Shown: positions 35,637 through 43,204 of the stretch, in pieces | How the letters are laid out: the number at the start of each line of letters is the position of its first letter | Numbering within the stretch: the stretch's first letter is position 1 | From: Mesonia sp. K7 | GTDB lineage: Bacteria > Bacteroidota > Bacteroidia > Flavobacteriales > Flavobacteriaceae | Assembly (NCBI RefSeq): GCF_003233725.1 | Contig: NZ_QKQV01000001.1 | Location: 234,807-298,806 of the forward strand | Direction: 5' to 3' | DNA length: 64,000 nt | Position numbers and translations under genes: made by a program | The notes under the pieces: generated by a model | Database searches by the model: none | What the model saw: the letters and a program-made list of their open reading frames with translations, nothing else | What the model was told of the DNA's origin: nothing

Positions 35637-36782
35637 TTATTGATGGAAACCCTGTATTGTTTTAACTATTTGATTGATTTTAGTTCTTTTTGATGACTTC
35701 CTTGCTAAGTCATTTTCTTCGTTACTCATCATTGTTGATATAGCTTTTTTATTTTTCTCAACACCATTAAACAAAAATCTATCCGCCCACCATTGACTAT
35801 AATCACCAGATTTTATAGCAAAAAGACTTTTTAATTTTCTCATCAAATAAGCATAATCATTTAAAGTACCATTAACCAAGTTTATTCTCTTTTGAGGTTT
35901 ATTATTGTTTAGAATAAAAACATTGATTAATTCATCCATTGTTACATACTCTCCTAAAAAAAACTCCATTTCTTCATAGAAATCCTCAAAAGACTCATAA
36001 TCTTTATGACCAAAAACATTAACAGGAATGCTTTCACTTTCTTCAAGTGATTTAAGAACATAAAAAGATGCTCTCAATTGGGATAGAAGCTCTTCTAAAG
36101 CATTTTTATGAGTATTAAGATGAATAAGAATTTGATTTTCCAAAAACCACGAATCAATATAGTCCTCTTCTTGATTAGCCTTTTTTTCTAGTTTATTTAC
36201 TTTAGGAGCAGTCTCAAAAATATCATTATTAAGTTCTTGAATTTTATCTTTTATATCATTTACAGAAAGAAAAATCTTAGCATTAAATTTATCCATTTCC
36301 AAAGTCTCAAGTTTTTCTTTATAATACTTTAACTCTGCTTTAGCTAAAGCATTAAGAATATTTTTAAAACTGTCTTCTGAAATAAACTCTATTGGAAAGT
36401 TTTCTGGGTAAGGTTTGATAATAGTATTTTTATGCTCAACATATTTAGAATCAAGACAAAAATCATAATTTTTCATTTGCCTTTGATAAACATTTAGAAC
36501 ACTCTTCATAAAAGAGTTAGTTATTCTGGATTTTTCATCAACTCTATTTTTGTATCTTGAACGACCTGATAGATATTTTTTGTTAATTTCTAAAACGTGA
36601 CTTCTTAATGGTTTTAAAAGTTTTTCCAAAATAATCGGAATAAATAAATTCTCATCTTCTATTATCAAGTCACAAAGAAGAGACTCTATTTGCTTTTCAA
36701 CTACCTTTAGAGTTTCTGAGTCTTTCTCTTTTATATACTTATCGACTAAGCCAGTAAGCTTAGCAACATTTTCTTTAAACAT
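35637..36782 (-). CDS. Unknown helical protein co-transcribed with the integrase
   Basis: A 381-residue, charged, helical protein, probably with coiled coil around residues 150-210 (KLETLEMDKFNAKIFLSVND, KDKIQELNNDIFETAPKVNK). The C-terminal part has GTLNDYAYLMRKLKSLFAIK and YSQWWADRFLFNG. I do not recognise a family; a distant likeness to RteC-type regulators of Bacteroides elements crossed my mind but cannot be supported. It begins one base after the integrase stop and so belongs to the same transcript, which suggests a role in recombination or its control. Confidence 0.75.
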   Translation of the reverse strand: MFKENVAKLTGLVDKYIKEKDSETLKVVEKQIESLLCDLIIEDENLFIPIILEKLLKPLRSHVLEINKKYLSGRSRYKNRVDEKSRITNSFMKSVLNVYQRQMKNYDFCLDSKYVEHKNTIIKPYPENFPIEFISEDSFKNILNALAKAELKYYKEKLETLEMDKFNAKIFLSVNDIKDKIQELNNDIFETAPKVNKLEKKANQEEDYIDSWFLENQILIHLNTHKNALEELLSQLRASFYVLKSLEESESIPVNVFGHKDYESFEDFYEEMEFFLGEYVTMDELINVFILNNNKPQKRINLVNGTLNDYAYLMRKLKSLFAIKSGDYSQWWADRFLFNGVEKNKKAISTMMSNEENDLARKSSKRTKINQIVKTIQGFHQ

Positions 36783-36783
36783 T

Positions 36784-38214
36784 CTATTCTACTTTTTTTA
36801 ATTTCAAAGCTCTATCCTTATGGATTTTATTGATTTTTTCATAACTAATAGCTACAATTTTATCATCGTGAACATTAATATACTCCCTTAATGATTTTAC
36901 GTCTGTATGACCTGTAACCCTCATAATAAGCTCTGTGTCCATAAGACCATAGTAGTTTGTCGCAAATGACCTTCTTAAAGTCCTAGTTGTAATCCCTTTG
37001 TATTTTGGATAAAAACCTCTAACATACCTACGTGTTTCTTTTCCTTTTACATTTATGATTTTACTAATCTCCATTTCAATAGACTCATTAATTTTAGCTT
37101 TTTTACATATGACTTTCATTTTTTCATTCAATAAAATATCTTCATTATCAGAATAGTCAGTTTTTGGGTCTCCATACTTATCAAGAAAATATTCTAATCG
37201 CTCTGTTTTTGTTATTTGCACCCATTTTTTAGTTTTACTGGTTTTAAACTCCCAATACTCTACTCCACCAAGGGTTGTTTTTAAATTATCATTGTTTAGT
37301 TTTCCAAAGTCTGAAAATCTCAAACCTGTCTCCCCACCTATAAGCATACATTTTTGAACTTCTTTCAAAACCTCATCATCATCAAAATCTAAATCATCAA
37401 TTTTATCAAACTCATCAAATGTTAATCTAACTACAATTTTATCTTCTTGCTGTTCTTGTTCTTTAGTAGTCACAAAGTTTAAATCGTTTATTGTTCTGTG
37501 AAGCTTAACGATTCCTTCATCTTCAATAGACTCAGCGTATTTAATTGCTCTTTTAATTCGTTTTAAATGACCTACAGCTGTAGACAATTTATACTTCATC
37601 TCATTAACAGCCCAGTCTTTAAAGTCGTCTATAAAGCCTTGATTGAAGTTTTTTGTTTGAAATTTAGTTTCTTTTTGAGATGAATTGTTTTTGTATAGTT
37701 GATATTCAACGACCCAATTATATGTAGTCTTAAATTTTTTGAGTTCTTTATTATTTGTTTTATATTTTAGAAATATAGACTCAATTGCATTTAAAAGATT
37801 ATTCTTCTTTTCAATCTCTTCTTTTTTAGTTTTCTCTTTATTCAGCTTTTGTTGTTCAGCAAATATTTCTTCTTGAGAAGTTAACACTGTACTATGCTTT
37901 TTTACAGCTGATTTAAGCCACTCATTCGTTATAGGCAAACCTTCATTTACATCAGTAATTAATTGTCTCTCTAATCGCTCCCTGAAGCCTATTAAGTTCT
38001 CTTTATGCTGTTTTAGCTGAGCTCCTCCCTTTAGCTCATCAAGAGTTTTATGCTTATATGTTGATTTACCATTTTTAGTTGTTTTATAAATCCAATATTC
38101 TTTGAGAGTATAGTAAGGTGTAGAAATTGTACAATCTAAAGAGTTATGTATTAACCTAACTGAAACTTTACCCTTTTCTTTTTTCCCTCTATAATAAAAC
38201 CTAAAACTTGCCAT
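36784..38214 (-). CDS. Tyrosine recombinase (integrase) of the island
   Basis: A 476-residue integrase with an N-terminal arm-binding part, a SAM-like core-binding domain (about 145-235) and a catalytic domain. Active-site residues by eye are Arg299 (GGETGLRFSD), a Lys in TSKTKKWVQI, Arg414 (TLRRSFATNY), His436 (TGHTDVKS) and nucleophile Tyr445 (REYINV). The HxxR motif reads RTLR, so the usual His/Lys is Arg411. The gene is 165 bases inside attR and is transcribed into the element. The long helical segment at 115-145 is typical of Bacteroidetes element integrases. Confidence 0.93.
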   Translation of the reverse strand: MASFRFYYRGKKEKGKVSVRLIHNSLDCTISTPYYTLKEYWIYKTTKNGKSTYKHKTLDELKGGAQLKQHKENLIGFRERLERQLITDVNEGLPITNEWLKSAVKKHSTVLTSQEEIFAEQQKLNKEKTKKEEIEKKNNLLNAIESIFLKYKTNNKELKKFKTTYNWVVEYQLYKNNSSQKETKFQTKNFNQGFIDDFKDWAVNEMKYKLSTAVGHLKRIKRAIKYAESIEDEGIVKLHRTINDLNFVTTKEQEQQEDKIVVRLTFDEFDKIDDLDFDDDEVLKEVQKCMLIGGETGLRFSDFGKLNNDNLKTTLGGVEYWEFKTSKTKKWVQITKTERLEYFLDKYGDPKTDYSDNEDILLNEKMKVICKKAKINESIEMEISKIINVKGKETRRYVRGFYPKYKGITTRTLRRSFATNYYGLMDTELIMRVTGHTDVKSLREYINVHDDKIVAISYEKINKIHKDRALKLKKVE

Positions 38215-38235
38215 AAAACCTTTACATTAAAGGCA

Positions 38236-38243
38236 CAAATATA
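38236..38243 (-). promoter_or_regulatory. -7 promoter box of the integrase gene
   Basis: The minus strand reads TATATTTG, an exact TAnnTTTG match 22 bases before the integrase ATG. Confidence 0.65.
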
Positions 38244-38251
38244 TAAAATTT

Positions 38252-38268
38252 GTTACGATTTTTGTAAC
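38252..38268. promoter_or_regulatory. GTTAC inverted repeat over the -33 region of the integrase promoter
   Basis: GTTACG (38252-38257) and GTAAC (38264-38268) form a dyad upstream of the -7 box, where a regulator or the integrase itself could block transcription. The hexamer also occurs near attL at 19566-19571. Confidence 0.4.
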
Positions 38269-38378
38269 GGTTAAATTAGACTAATGTAGAGCTATTTAGA
38301 GAAAAATAGATTTATACATCTGATTTTCAAAATAGTAAGTTTTAAACAAAAACATATAGATACAGTGAAATATAAAAA

Positions 38379-38399
38379 TTTGAACACTGGCGAGGTCAC
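38379..38399 (+). repeat. attR: copy of the tRNA-Arg 3' end, right junction of the island
   Basis: 21 bases match 19464-19484 except for TC versus CA at the 7th and 8th positions. CTGGCGAGGTCAC is identical. Beyond it the chromosomal sequence resumes with what looks like the original tRNA terminator. Confidence 0.85.
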
Positions 38400-38420
38400 G
38401 AATAAATAGTTCAACAATAA

Positions 38421-38451
38421 AAAACGCCAAGCTTGCTTGAGCGTTTTTTTA
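38421..38451 (+). terminator. Terminator beyond attR, probably the original tRNA-Arg terminator
   Basis: AAAACGC (38421-38427) and GCGTTTT (38441-38447), with inner AAGC/GCTT pairing, are followed by TTTATTT. No plus-strand gene precedes it within the element, which fits displacement by the insertion. The rest of the 353 bases between integrase and rhodanese hold only the promoter, attR and two terminators. Confidence 0.7.
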
Positions 38452-38541
38452 TTTGGAGTTTTTTCAAAGCGGAGTTTTGTCAGGAAATCCTATCCTGCTA
38501 AACTAAATTCATTTCCTTGTTAAAAAAACCGACTTAAAAAA

Positions 38542-38567
38542 AACTCACTTTTCAGTGAGTTTTTTGC
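38542..38567 (-). terminator. Terminator of the rhodanese pair
   Basis: AACTCACT (38542-38549) and AGTGAGTT (38554-38561) form a hairpin with A and T runs on both sides, just after the rhodanese lipoprotein stop on the minus strand. Confidence 0.8.
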
Positions 38568-38942
38568 TTATTTACTTTTTTGGTATTCTTCCCAATCGAG
38601 AAAACCGCCATCGAGATCGTAAACTTCTGTAAAACCACTCTCGCCTATCATTTGAAAACCAGCTTCCTCACTTCTTCTTCCACTCTTGCAATAAACTGCC
38701 ACCGGTTTACTTTTATCTAATTTCTCTATTTTACTTTTAAAATCTTCATAAAAGTTGATATTCTCTGCTCCTTCTATAAAACCTGCTTTATATTCTTCTG
38801 GAGTTCGCACGTCAATCAACTGCACTTCTTCTTGAGCAATGATTTTTTCAAACTCTTGCGGACTCACTTTTTTATAGGAAGTCTCGTTTGCACAAGACAA
38901 AACAGTCATTCCTACAAGTAATAACATCAATAGCTTTTTCAT
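38568..38942 (-). CDS. Rhodanese-domain lipoprotein
   Basis: A 124-residue protein. The lipoprotein signal MKKLLMLLLVGMTVLSCANE is followed by one rhodanese domain with IDVRTPEEYKAGFIEGAENI and the active-site loop YCKSGRRSEEAG. Rhodaneses move sulfane sulfur via the loop cysteine; this one would act at the periplasmic face or outer membrane. ATG 38942 is chosen since it opens the signal peptide, and the frame upstream only overlaps the neighbouring gene. One base separates it from the cytosolic rhodanese upstream. Confidence 0.9.
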   Translation of the reverse strand: MKKLLMLLLVGMTVLSCANETSYKKVSPQEFEKIIAQEEVQLIDVRTPEEYKAGFIEGAENINFYEDFKSKIEKLDKSKPVAVYCKSGRRSEEAGFQMIGESGFTEVYDLDGGFLDWEEYQKSK

Positions 38943-38943
38943 C

Positions 38944-39258
38944 TTAACTGTTTGAAGTTTCGCCATTCCACTCAGAAAATCCACCTAATAAATTATACGT
39001 GTTTTCAATCCCCAACTGACTCATAATTTGACACGCCTGTGCACTTCTTCCTCCCGATTTACAGTATACATAATAGCTTTTATCTTTCTCTAAAGCTTGT
39101 ATTCTATCTAAAAATTGTTGTGGCTCTCTAATATCAACCAATGTTGCTCCAGGAATATAACCTTCTTCCCATTCTTCTGGAGTTCTCACGTCCAAAATCA
39201 TTTTGTTTTGGTCGTTTTCTAGCTGTTCTTGCCATTGATCTTGTGTTAAGTCTTTCAT
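38944..39258 (-). CDS. Cytosolic single-domain rhodanese
   Basis: A 104-residue rhodanese-like protein with no signal peptide. MILDVRTPEEWEEGYIPGA and the active loop YCKSGGRSAQACQIM are clear; the catalytic Cys is present. It pairs with the lipoprotein rhodanese downstream (stop and start one base apart), so the two may pass sulfur species between compartments (inference). Confidence 0.9.
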   Translation of the reverse strand: MKDLTQDQWQEQLENDQNKMILDVRTPEEWEEGYIPGATLVDIREPQQFLDRIQALEKDKSYYVYCKSGGRSAQACQIMSQLGIENTYNLLGGFSEWNGETSNS

Positions 39259-39309
39259 TTCTTTAAATTTTTATTTCAAAAGTAACTATTTTTTAATTTA
39301 TCTGATTTA

Positions 39310-39317
39310 TATATTTG
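39310..39317 (+). promoter_or_regulatory. -7 promoter box of the amidotransferase gene
   Basis: TATATTTG is an exact TAnnTTTG match. It overlaps an in-frame TTG at 39315 and so excludes that codon as the start. Confidence 0.65.
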
Positions 39318-39347
39318 TCGAAAACCCAAACCATAACATACGCTGTT

Positions 39348-39920
39348 TTGAAAAAACCTTCGGTCATCATCATCGACAATTACGACAGTTTTGTCTATAA
39401 CTTATACCACTACTTAGATTCGCTTGACGCGGAAGTTACGATTGTACGAAATGATGAAGTTGACTTAGATGAGATTGCACACTACGATAAAATTTTACTT
39501 TCTCCTGGACCTGGACTTCCCTCAGAAGCAGGAATGTTATGCGAAATCATCAAAAATTACTATTTATCTAAGAATATTTTTGGCGTTTGTTTGGGCCAAC
39601 AAGCAATTGCAGAAGTTTTTGGCGGAACGCTCAAAAACCTTCATAAAGTTTATCACGGAGTTGCTCACCAAATAAAGGTTTCAGAAAATCACGGGATTTT
39701 ATTTTCAAAATTGCCCAAAGAATTTAAAGTCGGCAGATACCACTCTTGGACAATCGACCAACTTCCTAAAGGTTTTATAACGACCTCTGTAGACGAAAAT
39801 AGAGAAATCATGTCCATTCAACATCAGTCATTACCAATTTACGGAGTACAGTTTCACCCAGAATCTATCCTCACCCAGCACGGAAAACAAATCATCAAAA
39901 ACTGGCTATACCAGTTTTAA
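39348..39920 (+). CDS. Glutamine amidotransferase of anthranilate / aminodeoxychorismate synthase (TrpG/PabA type), TTG start
   Basis: A 190-residue class I glutamine amidotransferase. VIIIDNYDSFVYNLYHYL, LLSPGPGLPSEAG, the nucleophile loop GVCLGQQAIAEVFGG and the His-Glu pair VQFHPESILT are all present. It supplies ammonia for anthranilate or aminodeoxychorismate synthesis. No TrpE/PabB partner lies nearby, so the substrate branch is open; folate (PabA) is a guess. No ATG exists between the promoter box at 39310 and the conserved start, so TTG 39348 (reading LKKPSVIIID) is the best start. Confidence 0.85.
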   Translation: MKKPSVIIIDNYDSFVYNLYHYLDSLDAEVTIVRNDEVDLDEIAHYDKILLSPGPGLPSEAGMLCEIIKNYYLSKNIFGVCLGQQAIAEVFGGTLKNLHKVYHGVAHQIKVSENHGILFSKLPKEFKVGRYHSWTIDQLPKGFITTSVDENREIMSIQHQSLPIYGVQFHPESILTQHGKQIIKNWLYQF

Positions 39921-39930
39921 TTACTTTTTC
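39899..39930 (+). terminator. Terminator overlapping the amidotransferase stop codon
   Basis: AAACTGG (39899-39905) and CCAGTTT (39911-39917) form a 7-bp stem that includes the last codons, followed by a T-rich stretch. Confidence 0.5.
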
Positions 39931-40040
39931 ATTTTTTCTAACTTAATTTAACAAACTATCAAAAAATATAGTTAATTTTTTGAATAGTTGACTTATTTAA
40001 AACTATATTTATACAGTTCTAACTTGAAAAACTTAATATT

Positions 40041-40196
40041 ATGAGAGACATCATTTGGCTAATCATTGTTTTACTTATTATTGGCTGGCTCGTTGGCTAT
40101 TTTGCTTTCCCTGACTTAGGAAGCATTATTCACATCCTTATCGTGATTGCTGTTATACTATTAGTATACAGACTTTTAACAGGAAGAAGAGTATAA
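40041..40196 (+). CDS. Lmo0937-type small membrane protein
   Basis: A 51-residue protein, MRDIIWLIIVLLIIGWLVGY then FAFPDLGSIIHILIVIAVIL and a basic tail ending TGRRV. There are two membrane helices separated by a short FPDLGS turn, the layout of the lmo0937 family of tiny stress-related membrane proteins. The start ATG 40041 is the only one; the next gene, a tiny lipoprotein, follows 30 bases later, so the two may share a transcript. Function unknown. Confidence 0.75.
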   Translation: MRDIIWLIIVLLIIGWLVGYFAFPDLGSIIHILIVIAVILLVYRLLTGRRV

Positions 40197-40226
40197 TCCA
40201 ACTAACCTTAATTTAAATTTTTTATT

Positions 40227-40358
40227 ATGAAAAAAATATTTTTAGTACTATTCGCCATGGGAATTTTATCTACAAGCTTTGTAAGCTGTAGAGAAGAAAC
40301 AAAAGTAGAAGACGCAGTAGAAGACGCTGCAGATGATATTGAAGATGCAGTAGATTAA
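40227..40358 (+). CDS. Tiny acidic lipoprotein, 43 residues
   Basis: A 43-residue protein. The signal MKKIFLVLFAMGILSTSFVS is followed by the lipobox Cys and an acidic helical tail with the repeats VEDAVEDAADD and IEDAVD. It resembles the small entericidin-like or stress lipoproteins often found beside GlsB/Lmo0937-type genes in Flavobacteriaceae. A terminator follows 22 bases after the stop. Role unknown. Confidence 0.65.
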   Translation: MKKIFLVLFAMGILSTSFVSCREETKVEDAVEDAADDIEDAVD

Positions 40359-40379
40359 CCTAAAATAATTTAAATGACA

Positions 40380-40407
40380 AAAAGCCTCCAAATTGGGGGC
40401 TTTTTTA
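40380..40407 (+). terminator. Rho-independent terminator
   Basis: AAGCCTCC and GGGGGCTT pair around AAATT, followed by a T run. It ends the pair of tiny genes. A copy of CGCTTTCGCGGAA lies just downstream at 40422-40434. Confidence 0.8.
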
Positions 40408-40473
40408 TACCTCATCACCTACGCTTTCGCGGAATATCTACCATAAAAAATTCTTCGCTTTCATATTTATTCA

Positions 40474-40481
40474 TAAATTTG
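40474..40481 (+). promoter_or_regulatory. -7 promoter box of the kynurenine operon
   Basis: TAAATTTG matches TAnnTTTG and lies 33 bases before the kynU ATG, after the terminator of the preceding genes. Confidence 0.55.
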
Positions 40482-40513
40482 TAGCTACACCCATTTTTAG
40501 AGAAAACAACACT

Positions 40514-41782
40514 ATGAATTCATATGAAAATTCACTGGAATTTGCCCAAAAACAAGATCAAAATGATCCGTTAGGCAAATTCAGAGAGCAATTTTTAATC
40601 CCAACCGATAAAAACGGAAATCCACATATCTATCTTTGCGGAAATTCACTCGGTCTACAACCCAAAAAAACACGAGAATACCTTAATATAGAACTCGAAG
40701 ACTGGCAAAAGTATGGCGTAGAAGGTCATACAGACGCTCGTTATCCTTGGATGCCCTACCACGAATTCCTGACCGAAAAAATGGCAAAAATCGTGGGCGC
40801 CAAACCGAGCGAGGTAGTGATGATGAACACCTTAAGCGTCAACCTACATTTAATGATGGTAAGTTTTTATCAACCTACCGATAGAAAATATAAAATCATT
40901 ATCGAAAGTGACGCTTTTCCATCCGATAAATATGCCGTAGAATCGCAGTTAAAGTTCCATAATTATGACCCAAAAGACGGTTTGATTTTGTGGAAACCGC
41001 GAGAAGGTGAAGAACTTTGCCGTTTTGAAGATTTAGAAGAAATTATGGAATCGCAAGGAGAGCAAGTCGCCTTATTGCTTATCGGAACAACCAATTATTA
41101 CACGGGGCAATCTTTTGATATCAAAAAAATCACCGAGTTAGGTCACAAATACAACTGCATGGTAGGTTTCGATCTGGCACACGGCGCAGGGAATATCCAA
41201 CCTAATTTACACAAAAACGGCCCTGATTTTGCCGTTTGGTGTAGTTACAAATACCTCAACAGCGGACCAGGAAGTGTTGGTGGCTGTTTTGTACACGAGC
41301 GACACGCCAACAACAAAGAACTTAAACGTTTTACGGGTTGGTGGGGACACAATAAATCGACACGTTTTAATATGCGCCACGAGTTTGATGCTATCGAAGG
41401 TGCAGAAGGCTGGCAGCTCAGCAATCCACCTATTTTATCAATGGCAGCTATTCGTGCATCACTCGATGTATATGATGAAGCAGGTTTTGAGAATGTCATA
41501 GCAAAATCCAAAAAACTGACGGGTTATCTAGAGTATCTTTTAAAAGATATAAATGACTCTAGAATACAATTAATCACTCCTGAAAACCCAGAAGAAAGAG
41601 GTTGTCAGATTTCAATAAAACTACACGGAGCGACCAAAGAACTTTTTGATGATTTAACCGCTAACGGAGTGATTAGCGATTGGCGCGAACCCAACGTGAT
41701 TCGTGTGGCTCCTGCTCCACTCTACAACAGTTTTGAAGACGTGTTTAAATTCGTTCAAATTCTAAAAAAGTTACTTCAATAA
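40514..41782 (+). CDS. kynU: Kynureninase
   Basis: A 422-residue PLP enzyme that splits kynurenine or 3-hydroxykynurenine into (3-hydroxy)anthranilate and alanine. YLCGNSLGLQPKKT near the start, FDLAHGAGNIQ and the PLP-lysine segment WCSYKYLNSGPGSVGG are diagnostic, with FTGWWGHN following. It is the first gene of the catabolic operon, and its stop is directly followed by the kmo start. Confidence 0.96.
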   Translation: MNSYENSLEFAQKQDQNDPLGKFREQFLIPTDKNGNPHIYLCGNSLGLQPKKTREYLNIELEDWQKYGVEGHTDARYPWMPYHEFLTEKMAKIVGAKPSEVVMMNTLSVNLHLMMVSFYQPTDRKYKIIIESDAFPSDKYAVESQLKFHNYDPKDGLILWKPREGEELCRFEDLEEIMESQGEQVALLLIGTTNYYTGQSFDIKKITELGHKYNCMVGFDLAHGAGNIQPNLHKNGPDFAVWCSYKYLNSGPGSVGGCFVHERHANNKELKRFTGWWGHNKSTRFNMRHEFDAIEGAEGWQLSNPPILSMAAIRASLDVYDEAGFENVIAKSKKLTGYLEYLLKDINDSRIQLITPENPEERGCQISIKLHGATKELFDDLTANGVISDWREPNVIRVAPAPLYNSFEDVFKFVQILKKLLQ

Positions 41783-43183
41783 ATGAGTCATACAAAAGAA
41801 AATATTTTAATCATCGGTGCTGGTCTTTGCGGAAGTTTACTCGCTTTGCGTTTGGCACAGCGTGGTTACCAAATACAACTCATAGAAAAACGTCCCGATT
41901 TAAGAAAAACCGATATTTCTGCAGGGCGATCCATTAATCTAGCTTTTTCAGACCGAGGCATCAAAGCGATGAATCTAGTCGGACTAAAAGGCAAAGCCAA
42001 AGACCTTTGCATACCTATGAAAGGTCGTATGATTCACAACCTTGGAAAAGAAGAGTTTCTTTCGCCGTATAGCGGATTGGACAGCGAATATATCAACTCG
42101 ATTTCTCGGGGTGACCTCAACGGATTGCTTTTAGACGAAGCCGAAAAAATGCCCAATGTAGAAATCCGTTTCAACGAAGATTGCATTGATGTTGATTTAC
42201 AAAACGCTGTTGCGAAATTTAAAAACTACCAAACCAAAGAAGTATCAACCATTTCGGCAGATATTATTTTTGGCGCCGACGGAGCCGGTTCTGTCGTGCG
42301 TAAAAGCATGCAAGAAGACCGTTTGTTTTTATTCAGCCACTCACAAGAATATTTACAACACGGTTATAAAGAATTAACGATTCCTCCAGCAGAAAATGGC
42401 GGATTTAGAATTAACAAAAATGCTTTGCATATTTGGCCTCGTGGCGAAAACATGGTCATTGCATTACCTAACCTTGACGGAAGCTTTACGGTAACTTTAT
42501 TTTTATCTTTTGAAGAAGGCCAATACAATTTTAAAAACCTGACCACACCCGAAAAAGTAACCGAATATTTCAAAAAAGTATATCCGAGCGCTTATGAACA
42601 TATGCCAACTTTAACCCAAGACTTTTTTGAAAACCCAACGGGATTTCTAGGTACGGTTAAATGTACGCCGTGGAACAGTTTCGGAAAAACGCTATTGATT
42701 GGTGATGCGGCACATGCGATTGTTCCTTTTTACGGACAAGGGATGAACGCTTCTTTTGAAGATGTCGTGGTACTCGACGAAGTTTTAGACCAACACGAAG
42801 GCGATTGGGAAAAAGTTTTTAAAACCTACCAGAAAATTCGCAAAAAAGATACGGATGCAATTGCCGATTTGGCGATAGACAACTTTCACGAAATGAAAGA
42901 GCACACGGCTTCAGACATTTTTCAGGAAAAAAGGAAGCTAGAAACCGCTTTCGAGCAAAATCACCCCGAAGAATATGCTTCAAAATACCGGTTGGTAACT
43001 TTCCAGGAAGATATACCGTATGCAGAAGCTATGAAAATTGGCCGTGCGCAAGACAAAGCCATTCTAAATTTACTGACTAACAAAAAAATAAATGAGGAGC
43101 TTTCTTTAGAAGAAAAATTAGCTTTGGTAAAGAAAGAAACCCAAGAAGTGCTCAAAGAAGATGATATTTTAAACCACCTCTAG
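41783..43183 (+). CDS. kmo: Kynurenine 3-monooxygenase
   Basis: A 466-residue FAD-dependent hydroxylase making 3-hydroxykynurenine from kynurenine with NADPH and O2. FAD fold IIGAGLCGSLLALRLAQRGY, the KMO-specific SAGRSINLAFSDRGIKAMNLVGL, DIIFGADGAGSVVR and IGDAAHAIVPFYGQGMNASFED are all present. The C-terminal region ends without clear membrane helices. It starts on the base following the kynU stop, so the genes are coupled. Confidence 0.95.
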   Translation: MSHTKENILIIGAGLCGSLLALRLAQRGYQIQLIEKRPDLRKTDISAGRSINLAFSDRGIKAMNLVGLKGKAKDLCIPMKGRMIHNLGKEEFLSPYSGLDSEYINSISRGDLNGLLLDEAEKMPNVEIRFNEDCIDVDLQNAVAKFKNYQTKEVSTISADIIFGADGAGSVVRKSMQEDRLFLFSHSQEYLQHGYKELTIPPAENGGFRINKNALHIWPRGENMVIALPNLDGSFTVTLFLSFEEGQYNFKNLTTPEKVTEYFKKVYPSAYEHMPTLTQDFFENPTGFLGTVKCTPWNSFGKTLLIGDAAHAIVPFYGQGMNASFEDVVVLDEVLDQHEGDWEKVFKTYQKIRKKDTDAIADLAIDNFHEMKEHTASDIFQEKRKLETAFEQNHPEEYASKYRLVTFQEDIPYAEAMKIGRAQDKAILNLLTNKKINEELSLEEKLALVKKETQEVLKEDDILNHL

Positions 43184-43204
43184 CACCAAACCAAATAAAC
43201 CATT

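Larger units (their letters stand above)
19485..38399. mobile_element. Integrative element of about 18.9 kb in tRNA-Arg, carrying defence genes
   Basis: The element is bounded by the tRNA-derived repeat at 19464-19484 and 38379-38399, with a tyrosine integrase at the right end transcribed inward. It is visibly richer in A+T than its flanks and lacks the GC-rich motif CGCTTWCGCGGAA seen six times outside it. Contents from left to right are a two-TM protein and NACHT NTPase, an exported protein, an XRE regulator, a type I restriction-modification operon with three accessory genes, a family-A polymerase-like protein, an excisionase-type HTH protein, an unknown protein and the integrase. No relaxase or conjugation genes are seen, so it is integrative, perhaps mobilised in trans. 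Confidence 0.85.

Noticed and set aside
39315..39347. Longer amidotransferase starting at TTG 39315
   Set aside because: The codon lies inside an exact -7 promoter box, so it is not expected in the transcript, and the extra residues do not look like the family start.
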